Shown here: in pieces, positions 17,016 to 25,039 of the stretch
Layout of the letters: the number at the start of each line of letters is the position of its first letter
How positions within the stretch are numbered: the stretch's first letter is position 1
Source of the DNA: Chitinophagales bacterium
GTDB taxonomy: Bacteria > Bacteroidota > Bacteroidia > Chitinophagales > CAIOSU01
Length of the DNA: 64,000 nt
Assembly: GCA_026003335.1 (NCBI GenBank)
Contig: BPHB01000002.1
Span: forward strand, 434,001 to 498,000
Direction of reading: 5' to 3'
Translations under genes and position numbers: made by a program
Notes under the pieces: model-generated
What the model saw: only the letters and a program-made list of their open reading frames with translations
What the model was told of the DNA's origin: nothing
Databases searched by the model: none

Positions 17016-17924
17016 TTATCCCACGGTTGAAGGGTTCATCTTTTCCTTCAGCCATTGCTCAGCAATATGCTGCCAGGTGATTTTCTTTTGCTCAACTTCC
17101 TGTTTCAATTCATCCTTTATTAAGGCCTTTGCTTCAGGAAACTTAGCAGATAAAAGGGCCAGCGCTGCTGCCTGCTTCTCAAGAGGAGATCCCTGCTCCA
17201 GCAGGCGCTTTACATCGTTAAGCAGCAGAGAATCCAAAAAGGGTGCTACCGGACGCCACAACTCAGGCGTTACCGGCCGGGAGGCGGCCCAGCGTTCGTG
17301 TGCATAGTCAGAAAGCATATAGGCGAGCTTTTTATTAGCCCGCTCATCCAGGCCGTAAATTTTCCACAGCGGCCGTTCAATAAATACTGCTTTCAGCACC
17401 ATCTGGTTCCAGGCATCTTCGCTGAGGTAATGAGCCGGATAAGGATTATGCAAGGCAATGGCATCAAAAATCACCGTAATATTGGAGCGTATGCCTTCAG
17501 CAGCACGATTCTGCAATGATGCAGGGTAAGGCATCAGGGCAAGCGCTGAATATAAAGCAGCCTGCTCACCGACTTCACCGGTAGTGAATAGCGTATTTAA
17601 AACAGACTGAAATCGCTTTTGGTCATCATGAGGTATCAACAACGCAAGGAAAATTCTTGCACACTGAAGTATGGAAAAATCACCCGGACAAAATCCGGCT
17701 AACAAACGTTTTGCCTCCTCCTTAAGCTCTGTGGTAAGGTGAATTTTTTCTTTTGAAAAATAGCGTGGCAACAAGCTGAAAGTGAGGTAAAACTCTCTTT
17801 CCACAAAAGACTTTCTGAGCTTTTCCGTTTTATCATCCAGCCAGGATAGAGAAGCTGGGGGTGCATGGGCTACCAAAACGCGGTAGAAAAAAAAGCGATA
17901 TTGACCAGTATCAGCCTGCGTCAT
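17016..17924 (-). CDS. eboA: EboA-domain protein
   Basis: A 302-residue, largely helical soluble protein without signal peptide or membrane segment. Its central and C-terminal segments, such as FPGDFSILQCARIFLALL-like (CPGDFSILQCARIFLAL) and IFDAIALHNPYPAHYLSE, followed by WNQMVLKAVF, are typical of the EboA domain. No catalytic function is known for EboA. It is the first gene of the minus-strand ebo arm, followed by eboB and eboC. The N-terminal 100 residues show less recognisable sequence. About 50 bp separate its start from the end of the methyltransferase gene upstream, which runs in the same direction, so read-through from accC is possible. Confidence 0.82.
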   Translation of the reverse strand: MTQADTGQYRFFFYRVLVAHAPPASLSWLDDKTEKLRKSFVEREFYLTFSLLPRYFSKEKIHLTTELKEEAKRLLAGFCPGDFSILQCARIFLALLIPHDDQKRFQSVLNTLFTTGEVGEQAALYSALALMPYPASLQNRAAEGIRSNITVIFDAIALHNPYPAHYLSEDAWNQMVLKAVFIERPLWKIYGLDERANKKLAYMLSDYAHERWAASRPVTPELWRPVAPFLDSLLLNDVKRLLEQGSPLEKQAAALALLSAKFPEAKALIKDELKQEVEQKKITWQHIAEQWLKEKMNPSTVG

Positions 17925-17974
17925 GCCGCCAAAGTTACCATTTAGCGGAACGCTAAGCCAAATCCGGATGTGAT

Positions 17975-18718
17975 CTATAAATAACCTGCCTTAAAAAATA
18001 TAGGCCACACAATTTCGCGTTCTTCCTCCGGATTGCCCCATGCTTTCAAAAGATCTTTTTCTATCAGGTCAACCGGATTATGTCCCTTATCCTGAATGTA
18101 TCGCTGTGTGCTGGACCATGTGTTGAGATATCCCAGCAATTCATGCATATTCCATTTCCATCGCAGATGGAAAGCGGGGGCATTTATCAATGGAAAGGGG
18201 AACCGAATGTTTGCATATCCTTCATCAACCAGTTTGCGCTCTGCCGGCCAGTAGGGGCCTACCAGCTGCTCATCAAATCTGCGGGTAATGATGTCAATTC
18301 TTTCGCTAATAGTGTGGATACGATAACCCCATGCGGCAAAGAGTGCACCTTTCCTACCTACCCGCTTTACCTCTTCAAAAAACGGCTCCAGGTTGAGCCA
18401 ATGCAGCGCCTGCCCTACAGTAATCAGCTCGGCATAATCGTCCGGAATACCGGAATTTTCGGCTGTGCTCACCAGATAAGTAATCCGCGGATGTACAATA
18501 GCGTGCTTAATCTGATTTTCGCTGGCATCGGTGGCTATTATCCGGTTGAACTGTGTTGCCAGCATAATGGCAACCTGACCATTGCCGGTAGCCACATCCC
18601 ACGCTACATTCTTTGCCGGCACATGACTGAAAAGAAAATCGTATAGCTCGCGTGGGTAATGGGGCCTGAACTGAGCGTAACCGGCCGACTGAGTTGAAAA
18701 GTAATCTTTAAACTTCAA
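17975..18718 (-). CDS. Class I SAM-dependent methyltransferase
   Basis: The 247-residue protein has the Rossmann-like AdoMet-binding fold. Motif I reads WDVATGNGQVAIML (about residues 40-53), then an acidic residue at the end of strand 2 (IATDASENQI) and AENSGIPDDYAELITVGQALHW for motifs II/III. The start, FSTQSAGYAQFRPHYPRELY, is typical of a family that includes trans-aconitate-methyltransferase-like and yeast Crg1-like proteins. The methyl acceptor is unknown. The first codon is a TTG at 18718, since no ATG is available in frame before the conserved N-terminus. Its first codons overlap the accC stop by 11 bp, so it is probably translated with accC. Confidence 0.85.
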   Translation of the reverse strand: MKFKDYFSTQSAGYAQFRPHYPRELYDFLFSHVPAKNVAWDVATGNGQVAIMLATQFNRIIATDASENQIKHAIVHPRITYLVSTAENSGIPDDYAELITVGQALHWLNLEPFFEEVKRVGRKGALFAAWGYRIHTISERIDIITRRFDEQLVGPYWPAERKLVDEGYANIRFPFPLINAPAFHLRWKWNMHELLGYLNTWSSTQRYIQDKGHNPVDLIEKDLLKAWGNPEEEREIVWPIFFKAGYL

Positions 18719-20222
18719 AGCCCAGACGATTTTGTTTCCATTTGGAATGTACTACACCTGTTGTCTGTTGCCCATCCACATGCACTACCAATCTTCCGGC
18801 CTTTGCGATGAGAGCAGCGGCCACAGCAGCAGCGCGCATTTCTTCTTCGTTTTCCGAAAATAGTTGTTCGGCTGAAAAACATTGCTCTATAAAACGCGTG
18901 CTGAACTGGCCCCGGATAAAATCCGGATGCTCCATCACAAACTTTCCGAATTCTAACGTTGTCCGTATTCCTGATATTTTATATTCGCGGATAGCACGGC
19001 TCATGCGCTGAATAGCTTCATCACGATCTTTGCCAAAAGTAATGAGCTTGGCAATCATCGGATCGTAATATACCGGAATATCCAGTCCCTGTTCGTAACC
19101 GTCATCTACGCGTACACCAGGTCCGCATGGACAATGATACACTTTCAGTCTTCCGGGGTTGGGTAAAAAATCATTATAGGGATCTTCGGCATTGATTCGC
19201 AGTTCTATGGCATGACCATGTATGCTCAGATCCTCTTGCGTGAAACTGAGTTTTTCGCCCCGGGCAATTTGAATCTGTTCCCTCACCAGATCGGTGCCGG
19301 TGATGCATTCGGTTACGGGATGTTCTACCTGCAGGCGGGTATTCATTTCCAGAAAATAGAAATTCAAGTTTTCATCCAGAAGGAATTCCACTGTGCCCGC
19401 GTTAACATAACCGCACGCCTGTGCCAGAGCCACTGCGCTCTCTCCCATTCTGGCTCGTAGAGTTTCTGTCATCACAGGGGAAGGGGCTTCCTCAATAAGT
19501 TTCTGATGGCGTCTCTGAATAGAGCACTCTCTTTCAAACAGATACAGGGTATTGCCGTGGGCGTCAGCAAGCACCTGTATCTCCACATGACGGGGCGAAG
19601 CGATATATTTTTCAATAAAAACCGAATTATCTCCGAATGAAGACTGGGCTTCACTCATAGCCCGTTCCAGCTGTTCCGGTAATTCCGAAGCATTTTTAAC
19701 CACACGCATTCCCTTTCCTCCGCCACCGGCTGCTGCTTTCAACAGCACCGGATATCCGATGCGTTCGGATTCCATCAGAGCGGTATGCACATCTCTGACA
19801 GGTTTATCAGTGCCCGGTAGCAGTGGAATGTTTAACTTACGGGCAATACGCTTTGCCTCCAGTTTATTCCCCATCATGCGGATGGCATCTGCTGAGGGGC
19901 CGATGAAGATAAATCCTGCCTCCTGCACCTGTGCGGCAAAATCTTCGCGCTCTGAAAGAAATCCGTAGCCGGGATGAATGGCATCCGCCCTCACCTGACG
20001 TGCAGCGGCAATAATTTTTTCCGCATCCAGATAAGACTGTGCCGAAGGGGAAGGACCGATATGCACTGCTTCGTCTGCAAAGCGGACATAAGGCATCAAA
20101 CGATCGGCATCTGAAAATATCGCAACCGTGCGAATGCCCATGTCCCGAGCTGTACGCATAATGCGGAGGGCTATTTCCCCGCGGTTAGCTACAAGTATTT
20201 TTCTTATCTGCACGATTGGCAA
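18708..20222 (-). CDS. accC: Biotin carboxylase, acetyl-CoA carboxylase subunit type
   Basis: Biotin carboxylase uses ATP and bicarbonate to carboxylate biotin on its carrier protein, the first half-reaction of acetyl-CoA (or propionyl-CoA) carboxylase. The 504-residue protein shows the N-terminal RKILVANRGEIALRI, HPGYGFLSER, the glycine-rich ATP lid AAAGGGGKGMRVV, FIEKYIASPRHVEIQVL, and FLEMNTRLQVEHPVTE with metal and catalytic residues. The C-terminal tail is about 50 residues longer than E. coli AccC (449). No ATG is in frame at the expected start: the candidates are TTG (20222) and GTG (20213), the latter giving MQIRKILVANRG. Neither biotin carrier nor transcarboxylase genes are adjacent. 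Confidence 0.93.
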   Translation of the reverse strand: MPIVQIRKILVANRGEIALRIMRTARDMGIRTVAIFSDADRLMPYVRFADEAVHIGPSPSAQSYLDAEKIIAAARQVRADAIHPGYGFLSEREDFAAQVQEAGFIFIGPSADAIRMMGNKLEAKRIARKLNIPLLPGTDKPVRDVHTALMESERIGYPVLLKAAAGGGGKGMRVVKNASELPEQLERAMSEAQSSFGDNSVFIEKYIASPRHVEIQVLADAHGNTLYLFERECSIQRRHQKLIEEAPSPVMTETLRARMGESAVALAQACGYVNAGTVEFLLDENLNFYFLEMNTRLQVEHPVTECITGTDLVREQIQIARGEKLSFTQEDLSIHGHAIELRINAEDPYNDFLPNPGRLKVYHCPCGPGVRVDDGYEQGLDIPVYYDPMIAKLITFGKDRDEAIQRMSRAIREYKISGIRTTLEFGKFVMEHPDFIRGQFSTRFIEQCFSAEQLFSENEEEMRAAAVAAALIAKAGRLVVHVDGQQTTGVVHSKWKQNRLGFEV

Positions 20223-20352
20223 AAATAGCGGTTTGCTCCATACCCGTTTTCGGGATAATACAGCCCCCCAAAAGTCACCGGGTATGGTACCCTTGCAGGA
20301 ACATTAAGTAATTTTACCGGCAAATAAATTTCATCTGCCAAAATCACTTTGT

Positions 20353-20859
20353 ATGAAATACAAGAAAAGCATTGAACTACTAAACCGTGCAGTAGCTGAC
20401 GAGCTGGCTGCCATACACCAGTACATGTATTTTCATTTTCACTGCGATGATCAGGGATATGACCTGCTGGCCAATCTTTTCAAAATGACAGCTATTACAG
20501 AGATGACCCACGTGGAAAAGCTTGCCGAGCGGATTTTATTCCTTAAAGGGGATGTCAAGATGAACGCAGCCCATGCAGTAAAGGCTGTGAAGAATGTTAA
20601 AGAAATGCTAGAGCTGGCCCGCCAGATGGAAGAAGATAGTGCAAAGGAATATAATCAATGGGCAAACGAATGCGCGGAACATGCAGATGCGGTATCCAGA
20701 CAGCTGTTTGAGTCGCTGGTAGCTGATGAAGAGAAGCACTACGACAACTTTGATAAAGAACTGGATAACATCAATCAGTTTGGGTCGGAGTATCTGGCTT
20801 TACAGTCCATTGAACGCAGCAAAACTATTTCCAAAAACAAAGGCAAATCAGAAGAATAG
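20353..20859 (+). CDS. bfr: Bacterioferritin-like ferritin
   Basis: A 168-residue four-helix-bundle ferritin. The dinuclear ferroxidase ligands are all present: Glu17, Glu50, His53, Glu93, Glu126 and His129. Met51 occupies the position of the haem-ligand Met52 of E. coli bacterioferritin (EMTH), so it could bind haem between subunits. Bacterioferritins oxidise Fe(II) with O2 or H2O2 and store it as a mineral in a 24-subunit shell, giving iron storage and oxidative-stress protection. The C-terminus extends about ten residues past E. coli Bfr with a polar, Lys/Ser-rich tail. It is a single gene, divergent from accC, with no Bfd-type ferredoxin nearby. Confidence 0.93.
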   Translation: MKYKKSIELLNRAVADELAAIHQYMYFHFHCDDQGYDLLANLFKMTAITEMTHVEKLAERILFLKGDVKMNAAHAVKAVKNVKEMLELARQMEEDSAKEYNQWANECAEHADAVSRQLFESLVADEEKHYDNFDKELDNINQFGSEYLALQSIERSKTISKNKGKSEE

Positions 20860-21026
20860 TCTTTGTTTCTGTGCTGTAGTTCGCTCATAATACAAGAGCA
20901 GTAAAGGCCTCTGTTGTTATGTACACGAAATTAACAGTCTCCTGATCTTTAATGCCGAAAAGGGTGTTTTTACAAATTTTAACAGTGTAACTAAAACAGG
21001 TTAAACGCTGCTGTACACAGAACCTC

Positions 21027-21034
21027 TAAATTTG
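21027..21034 (+). promoter_or_regulatory. Candidate Bacteroidota -7 promoter element
   Basis: The sequence TAAATTTG matches the Bacteroidota primary-sigma -7 consensus TAnnTTTG and lies 20 bp upstream of the ATG at 21055 of the thioredoxin-fold gene. No good -33 TTTG is seen at the standard distance, so the call is tentative. Confidence 0.3.
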
Positions 21035-21054
21035 TGATTCGTAAATATCAAAGC

Positions 21055-22545
21055 ATGAAAAATATTCTTTACTCTTTCATACTTGCAACGGCTTCCCTCA
21101 ACTTAGGCTATTCCCAGGCTCAAAATCAGGGCGGCTATGAAATCAAAGTAAAAATTAACAACCTGAAAAATGATACCATTTACCTTGCATACCACTATGG
21201 AGACAAGCAATATATCAAAGATACCGCAGTGCTGGACAGCAAAGGCATAGCTGTATTTAAGGGGCCGGAAAAGTTGCCTGGCGGGTTTTATCTCATCGTG
21301 TACCCGAACAAGAATTTCTTTGAAATCATAGTCAATGAGCAGCGTTTTTATGTAGAGAATGACACGACTGATTTTCAAAAAAATCTGAAAACCAGCGGGT
21401 CGGTAGAAAATAAAATTTTTGCCGAAGACATGGCCTTCATTTCTCAAAAGCAAAAAGAACGTCAGGCGCTGGAGAATGAAAAGAAGGCTGCTGAAGGAGA
21501 CGCTCAGAAAATGAAAGATATTCAGGCGCGCCTTGAAGCCCTGGACAAGGAAGTAAAAAATTTCCGCAACAAACTGGCACAGAACTATCCGAATTCCTTT
21601 TATGTAAAATTTCTGAAAAGCCTGGAAGAAGTGGAAATTCCCGAACCTCCCAGAGATGCTGAAGGTAAACCGATAGACTCATTTTTTGAATATCGTTACT
21701 ATAAAGACCATTACTTTGACAATATTGATTTTACCGATGACAGGATGCTACGTACACCCACCTTTCACAAGAAAGTGATGACCTATCTGGAAAAAGTGGT
21801 GCCCCAGCACCCGGATTCCATAGGTAAATATTGTGATATCATCCTGGAGCGGTCACGGCCTAACCCCGAAATGTTCAAATACTGGTTGATTACCTTACTG
21901 AACTATTACGCTAAGTCCAACATCATGTGCCAGGAGGCTGTTTATGTACATCTGGTTGAAAATTATTATGCCAAGGGGGATGCCACATGGGTTTCAGATG
22001 ATGATCTGTACAGGATAACCGACCGGGCTAAAAAACTGAAACCTACGCTCTGCAACCGTGTAGCTCCCAACATGTACCTTCGGGACCTCAACAACAACCT
22101 TATCCCTCTGCATTCCATCAAGGCAAAATACCTGATGGTTTATATTTATGACCCCGACTGCGGGCACTGCAAAAAGGAAACACCAAAGTTTGTGGAAGCC
22201 TACAAAAAGATTGTTGACAGCATGCATATTGACTTCAAAGTATATGCTGCTCCCACCCTGCATTTACACAAGGGCGAGTATGACGAAAATAAAAATCCCA
22301 TATTCAGTAATGACCCCAAAGACCTCAATGCCTGGCCCGATTTTGTAAAACAATATCATCTGGAGCGTTGGATTAATGTAGCCGACCTCTACTTACAGGA
22401 TAATTTCCGGGCGTTGTATGATATTAACAGTACTCCTCAGGAGTTTCTGCTGGACGCAGACAAAAAAATCATCGCCAAACGCTTTAATGCAGAACAGTTG
22501 GTGAAAATTATTGAAGACCTGGAAAGACGCTCCCGAAGCAACTAA
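21055..22545 (+). CDS. Secreted thioredoxin-fold protein, DUF4369/DUF5106 type
   Basis: The 496-residue protein has a signal peptide (about 1-22, ending GYSQAQ). It then has a beta-rich N-terminal domain of the DUF4369 type (VKINNLKNDTIYLAYHYGDK), a charged helical linker (residues about 125-180, rich in Glu/Lys/Gln, probable coiled coil), a DUF5106-like middle, and a C-terminal TlpA-like thioredoxin domain. The redox motif is CGHC at Cys369/Cys372 (YDPDCGHCKKETPKF), and the cis-Pro segment is STPQEFLLD. Proteins of this build are periplasmic or envelope thiol-disulfide oxidoreductases in Bacteroidota; the partner is unknown. ATG 21055 gives the signal peptide; a GTG 21 bp upstream is less likely. 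It is a standalone gene converging on msrB with three bases between stops. Confidence 0.85.
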   Translation: MKNILYSFILATASLNLGYSQAQNQGGYEIKVKINNLKNDTIYLAYHYGDKQYIKDTAVLDSKGIAVFKGPEKLPGGFYLIVYPNKNFFEIIVNEQRFYVENDTTDFQKNLKTSGSVENKIFAEDMAFISQKQKERQALENEKKAAEGDAQKMKDIQARLEALDKEVKNFRNKLAQNYPNSFYVKFLKSLEEVEIPEPPRDAEGKPIDSFFEYRYYKDHYFDNIDFTDDRMLRTPTFHKKVMTYLEKVVPQHPDSIGKYCDIILERSRPNPEMFKYWLITLLNYYAKSNIMCQEAVYVHLVENYYAKGDATWVSDDDLYRITDRAKKLKPTLCNRVAPNMYLRDLNNNLIPLHSIKAKYLMVYIYDPDCGHCKKETPKFVEAYKKIVDSMHIDFKVYAAPTLHLHKGEYDENKNPIFSNDPKDLNAWPDFVKQYHLERWINVADLYLQDNFRALYDINSTPQEFLLDADKKIIAKRFNAEQLVKIIEDLERRSRSN

Positions 22546-22548
22546 CCA

Positions 22549-23103
22549 TTATTGTTTTCTTTCCTCAAACTCCAACGATAAAGAATTCACACAATAGCGC
22601 AGACCTGTAGGCCGCGGTCCATCTGTAAAAACATGTCCCAGATGAGCACCGCATCGGCTGCAGATGATTTCGGTGCGCCTCATGCCATAAGAGTTATCTT
22701 CCTGCTCTTGAACCGTGTGTGGATCTGCCGGCTGTACAAAACTTGGCCAGCCGGATCCGGAATCATACTTATCTTTTGAATCAAAAAGCACTTGTCTGCA
22801 GCGGGCACAACGATACACTCCATCTCCCTTAAAATTCCAGTAACGGCCGGTAAAAGGGGGTTCGGTTACCTTGTTGCAAATAACCTCATACTGTGCCGCT
22901 GTCAGACGGGCGTTCAACGTTGCGGTGTCAATGGCAATTGTATCCATGGAACCCCTTCCACTCTGAAAATTCCGAACCGGTTCCTGATGTTGCTGCGCAC
23001 AGGACGTCAGCCCTATGATCAGAGTGAAACCTGTTGATAGCATGATAAGACAGCACCGTCCTCTTGTTCCACTTATCATCTTTCGGGTTTTATGCAGAAG
23101 CAT
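22549..23103 (-). CDS. msrB: Peptide-methionine (R)-S-oxide reductase, predicted lipoprotein
   Basis: MsrB reduces the R epimer of methionine sulfoxide in proteins. The 184-residue protein carries the zinc cysteines in CARC (Cys99/Cys102) and CSRC (Cys148/Cys151), the substrate loop DSGSGWPSF, GHVFTDGP, and the catalytic Cys171 in LRYCVNSLSL. An N-terminal hydrophobic segment ends in a lipobox, LTSC (Cys35), so the enzyme is predicted to be a lipoprotein facing the periplasm, where it would repair envelope proteins. No MsrA domain is fused or adjacent. The start could be 23103 or the Met at codon 9; both keep the signal sequence. Convergent with the thioredoxin-fold gene, which could be its reductant, though that is only inference. 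Confidence 0.93.
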   Translation of the reverse strand: MLLHKTRKMISGTRGRCCLIMLSTGFTLIIGLTSCAQQHQEPVRNFQSGRGSMDTIAIDTATLNARLTAAQYEVICNKVTEPPFTGRYWNFKGDGVYRCARCRQVLFDSKDKYDSGSGWPSFVQPADPHTVQEQEDNSYGMRRTEIICSRCGAHLGHVFTDGPRPTGLRYCVNSLSLEFEERKQ

Positions 23104-23245
23104 GAACTAAAACATGGCCATTATTAAAGTTAACGTTTCTTCACCGCTGGAAATAAAGGTATTTCAGAATGCGCAAATACCATACGGGCAAAAATTTCAG
23201 TAGTAAATGAAAGCTTTAAGTTTGTGCCTGATTAAAACTTTTCTT

Positions 23246-24130
23246 ATGGGATATTATTGCTTTCTCAACGGAAAAATCTCTTTGGCTGCCGAAGCGACAG
23301 TGCACATTTCAGACCTCGCATTGCTGCGTGGATACGGTGTTTTTGATTATTTACGAACCTATCATGGCATACCTTTCCGGCTGCCTGACTATCTGGAGCG
23401 CTTTCGGGCATCGGCTGAGTATATGCGCCTACCGCTTCGCTATTCTGACAGCCAGATCAGTGAAATTATTCAGGAACTGCTGATACAAAGTAGCGTAAAA
23501 GAAACCGCGGGTATCCGCCTGCTGCTTACCGGGGGACATTCGCCCGATTCTATGACGATAACAGAGCCGAATTTTGCTATCATCGTGGAAGCGCTGGGCG
23601 AGGGCGACCCCTTGCATTACCAGCACGGAGTTTCTCTCATTACTTATCCGTTCAAAAGAATTTTTCCGCTGGCCAAAACAACCAATTACATAGCAGCCAT
23701 AAAAATGCTGCCTGAGGTGAAAGAGAAAAAAGCTTTTGATATGCTCTATGTTTGGGACAATCACGTGCTGGAGCTTACGCGAAACAATTTCTTCCTGGTG
23801 CAGGGAAATACGGTGATAACCGCAAAAGACGATGTATTGCAGGGCATAACCCGTAAAGTCATTCTAGAACTGGCTGCCGGCAAGTTTAAAACAGAAGTCA
23901 GAGCGGTGCATTACAAGGAGCTGCAATCGGCAAGCGAGGCTTTTCTGTGTGGTTCGGCAAGAAGAATAATACCGGTTGTCAGCATAGACGGCAATCCTGT
24001 CGGAAACGGGCACCCGGGGGAAGTTACACGCTCCCTGATGACAATGTTTGATACGTACGTGGAAGAATACACCAGCGGCATGCAGGAAAACAATCCGGCA
24101 GGATATATCAGTAAACGTGATTTACAATAA
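23246..24130 (+). CDS. Class IV (branched-chain/D-amino acid type) PLP aminotransferase
   Basis: A 294-residue fold-type IV PLP enzyme. It opens YYCFLNGKISLAAEATVHIS and continues DLALLRGYGVFDYLRTY, with the family Arg/Gly pattern. The PLP Lys is in LAKTTNYIAAI, and the conserved ELTRNNFFLV loop positions Glu and Asn near PLP. The C-terminal part has DDVLQGITRKVILELA and EAFLCGSARRIIPV. The family holds branched-chain aminotransferases, D-amino acid aminotransferases and 4-amino-4-deoxychorismate lyases; the pattern here does not decide between them. ATG 23246 is chosen because the conserved N-terminus begins there. Its 3' end overlaps the convergent GT2 gene by 23 bp. Confidence 0.87.
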   Translation: MGYYCFLNGKISLAAEATVHISDLALLRGYGVFDYLRTYHGIPFRLPDYLERFRASAEYMRLPLRYSDSQISEIIQELLIQSSVKETAGIRLLLTGGHSPDSMTITEPNFAIIVEALGEGDPLHYQHGVSLITYPFKRIFPLAKTTNYIAAIKMLPEVKEKKAFDMLYVWDNHVLELTRNNFFLVQGNTVITAKDDVLQGITRKVILELAAGKFKTEVRAVHYKELQSASEAFLCGSARRIIPVVSIDGNPVGNGHPGEVTRSLMTMFDTYVEEYTSGMQENNPAGYISKRDLQ

Positions 24131-25013
24131 AAGGCGGGCGTTTCCGGGCAGCCTCCAGAGTGCGCCAGAGATATTCTGCAATAATGCTGAAATTGACCAT
24201 TAGTATCATGATGAAGAGGGCTATTGCCCAGTGAAAAAGATTGAACCAGTCGGTTACAAACAACAATATCGTTGAAATGAAAAAGCCCACAATAGACAGA
24301 ATGCCGGTGAAGGTAATAAGCCGTATGGGTAGATAGGAAAAAGCCACGAAGGAATCTATTACCAGTTTTAATCTTTTTGAAAAATTCCATTTTGACAATC
24401 CCTCTCTGCGTGCCCTGCGTTTGACGGGAATAGCCACATACGGATAACGCAGCCAGCTAATCAGATAAACCAGATTGGTATTGGTTTCATTCATCGCCAC
24501 CAGATGGTCTTTAATCTCCCGGTCAAAAAGAATTAAATCATAGCCGCCATCGGGTATATAGGGCATAGCATTTTTCATCATGAGATGATAAATCCTGGCA
24601 CTGATGCCATAAAAAAGATCTTCTGCCTCGCGCTCCACGCGATTACCTATTACCAGTTTATAGCCACGCTTCCAGTGGTCAATCATTTCGGGAATATGTT
24701 CGGGAGGATCCTGCAGATCAGCATGGAGCTGCACACAACAATCACCTGTGGCGTAATGGCAGCCAGCAAGCAAAGCATTGTAGGAACCAAAATTTCCGCT
24801 GAGATCTATAATTTTTACCTGGTCGGGAAGCTGTTGTTTGAATTGCTGCAGATAATGGAGGGTGTTATCCGTGGAGCCATCATTCACAAACACAAATTCA
24901 GTGGTGCATCCCTTGGCTTCAATTTTTTTCTTCAATTGCAGAAGCTCATTGAGGCTTTTGGGCAAAACAGCTGCTTCATTGTAACAGGGAATAATGATGG
25001 AGACTTTTTTCAT
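24108..25013 (-). CDS. GT2 glycosyltransferase of the ArnC/GtrB/DPM type with C-terminal membrane pair
   Basis: The 301-residue protein starts MKKVSIIIPCYNEAAVLPKS and has the GT-A signatures VFVNDGSTDNT and HADLQDPPEHIP (metal-binding DxD-like). Two hydrophobic helices near the C-terminus (about residues 225-285) are the topology of GtrB, ArnC and related polyprenyl-phosphate sugar transferases. Such enzymes load one sugar onto undecaprenyl or dolichyl phosphate at the cytoplasmic face. It follows the amidotransferase and aminotransferase genes on the same strand (26 bp gap), so the donor is plausibly the amino sugar they make. ATG 25013 begins the conserved strand; the frame extends six residues upstream. 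A lipid-linked amino sugar product is inferred. Confidence 0.87.
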   Translation of the reverse strand: MKKVSIIIPCYNEAAVLPKSLNELLQLKKKIEAKGCTTEFVFVNDGSTDNTLHYLQQFKQQLPDQVKIIDLSGNFGSYNALLAGCHYATGDCCVQLHADLQDPPEHIPEMIDHWKRGYKLVIGNRVEREAEDLFYGISARIYHLMMKNAMPYIPDGGYDLILFDREIKDHLVAMNETNTNLVYLISWLRYPYVAIPVKRRARREGLSKWNFSKRLKLVIDSFVAFSYLPIRLITFTGILSIVGFFISTILLFVTDWFNLFHWAIALFIMILMVNFSIIAEYLWRTLEAARKRPPFIVNHVY

Positions 25014-25039
25014 ACATCCTCCGCAAAGCAATATATTGG

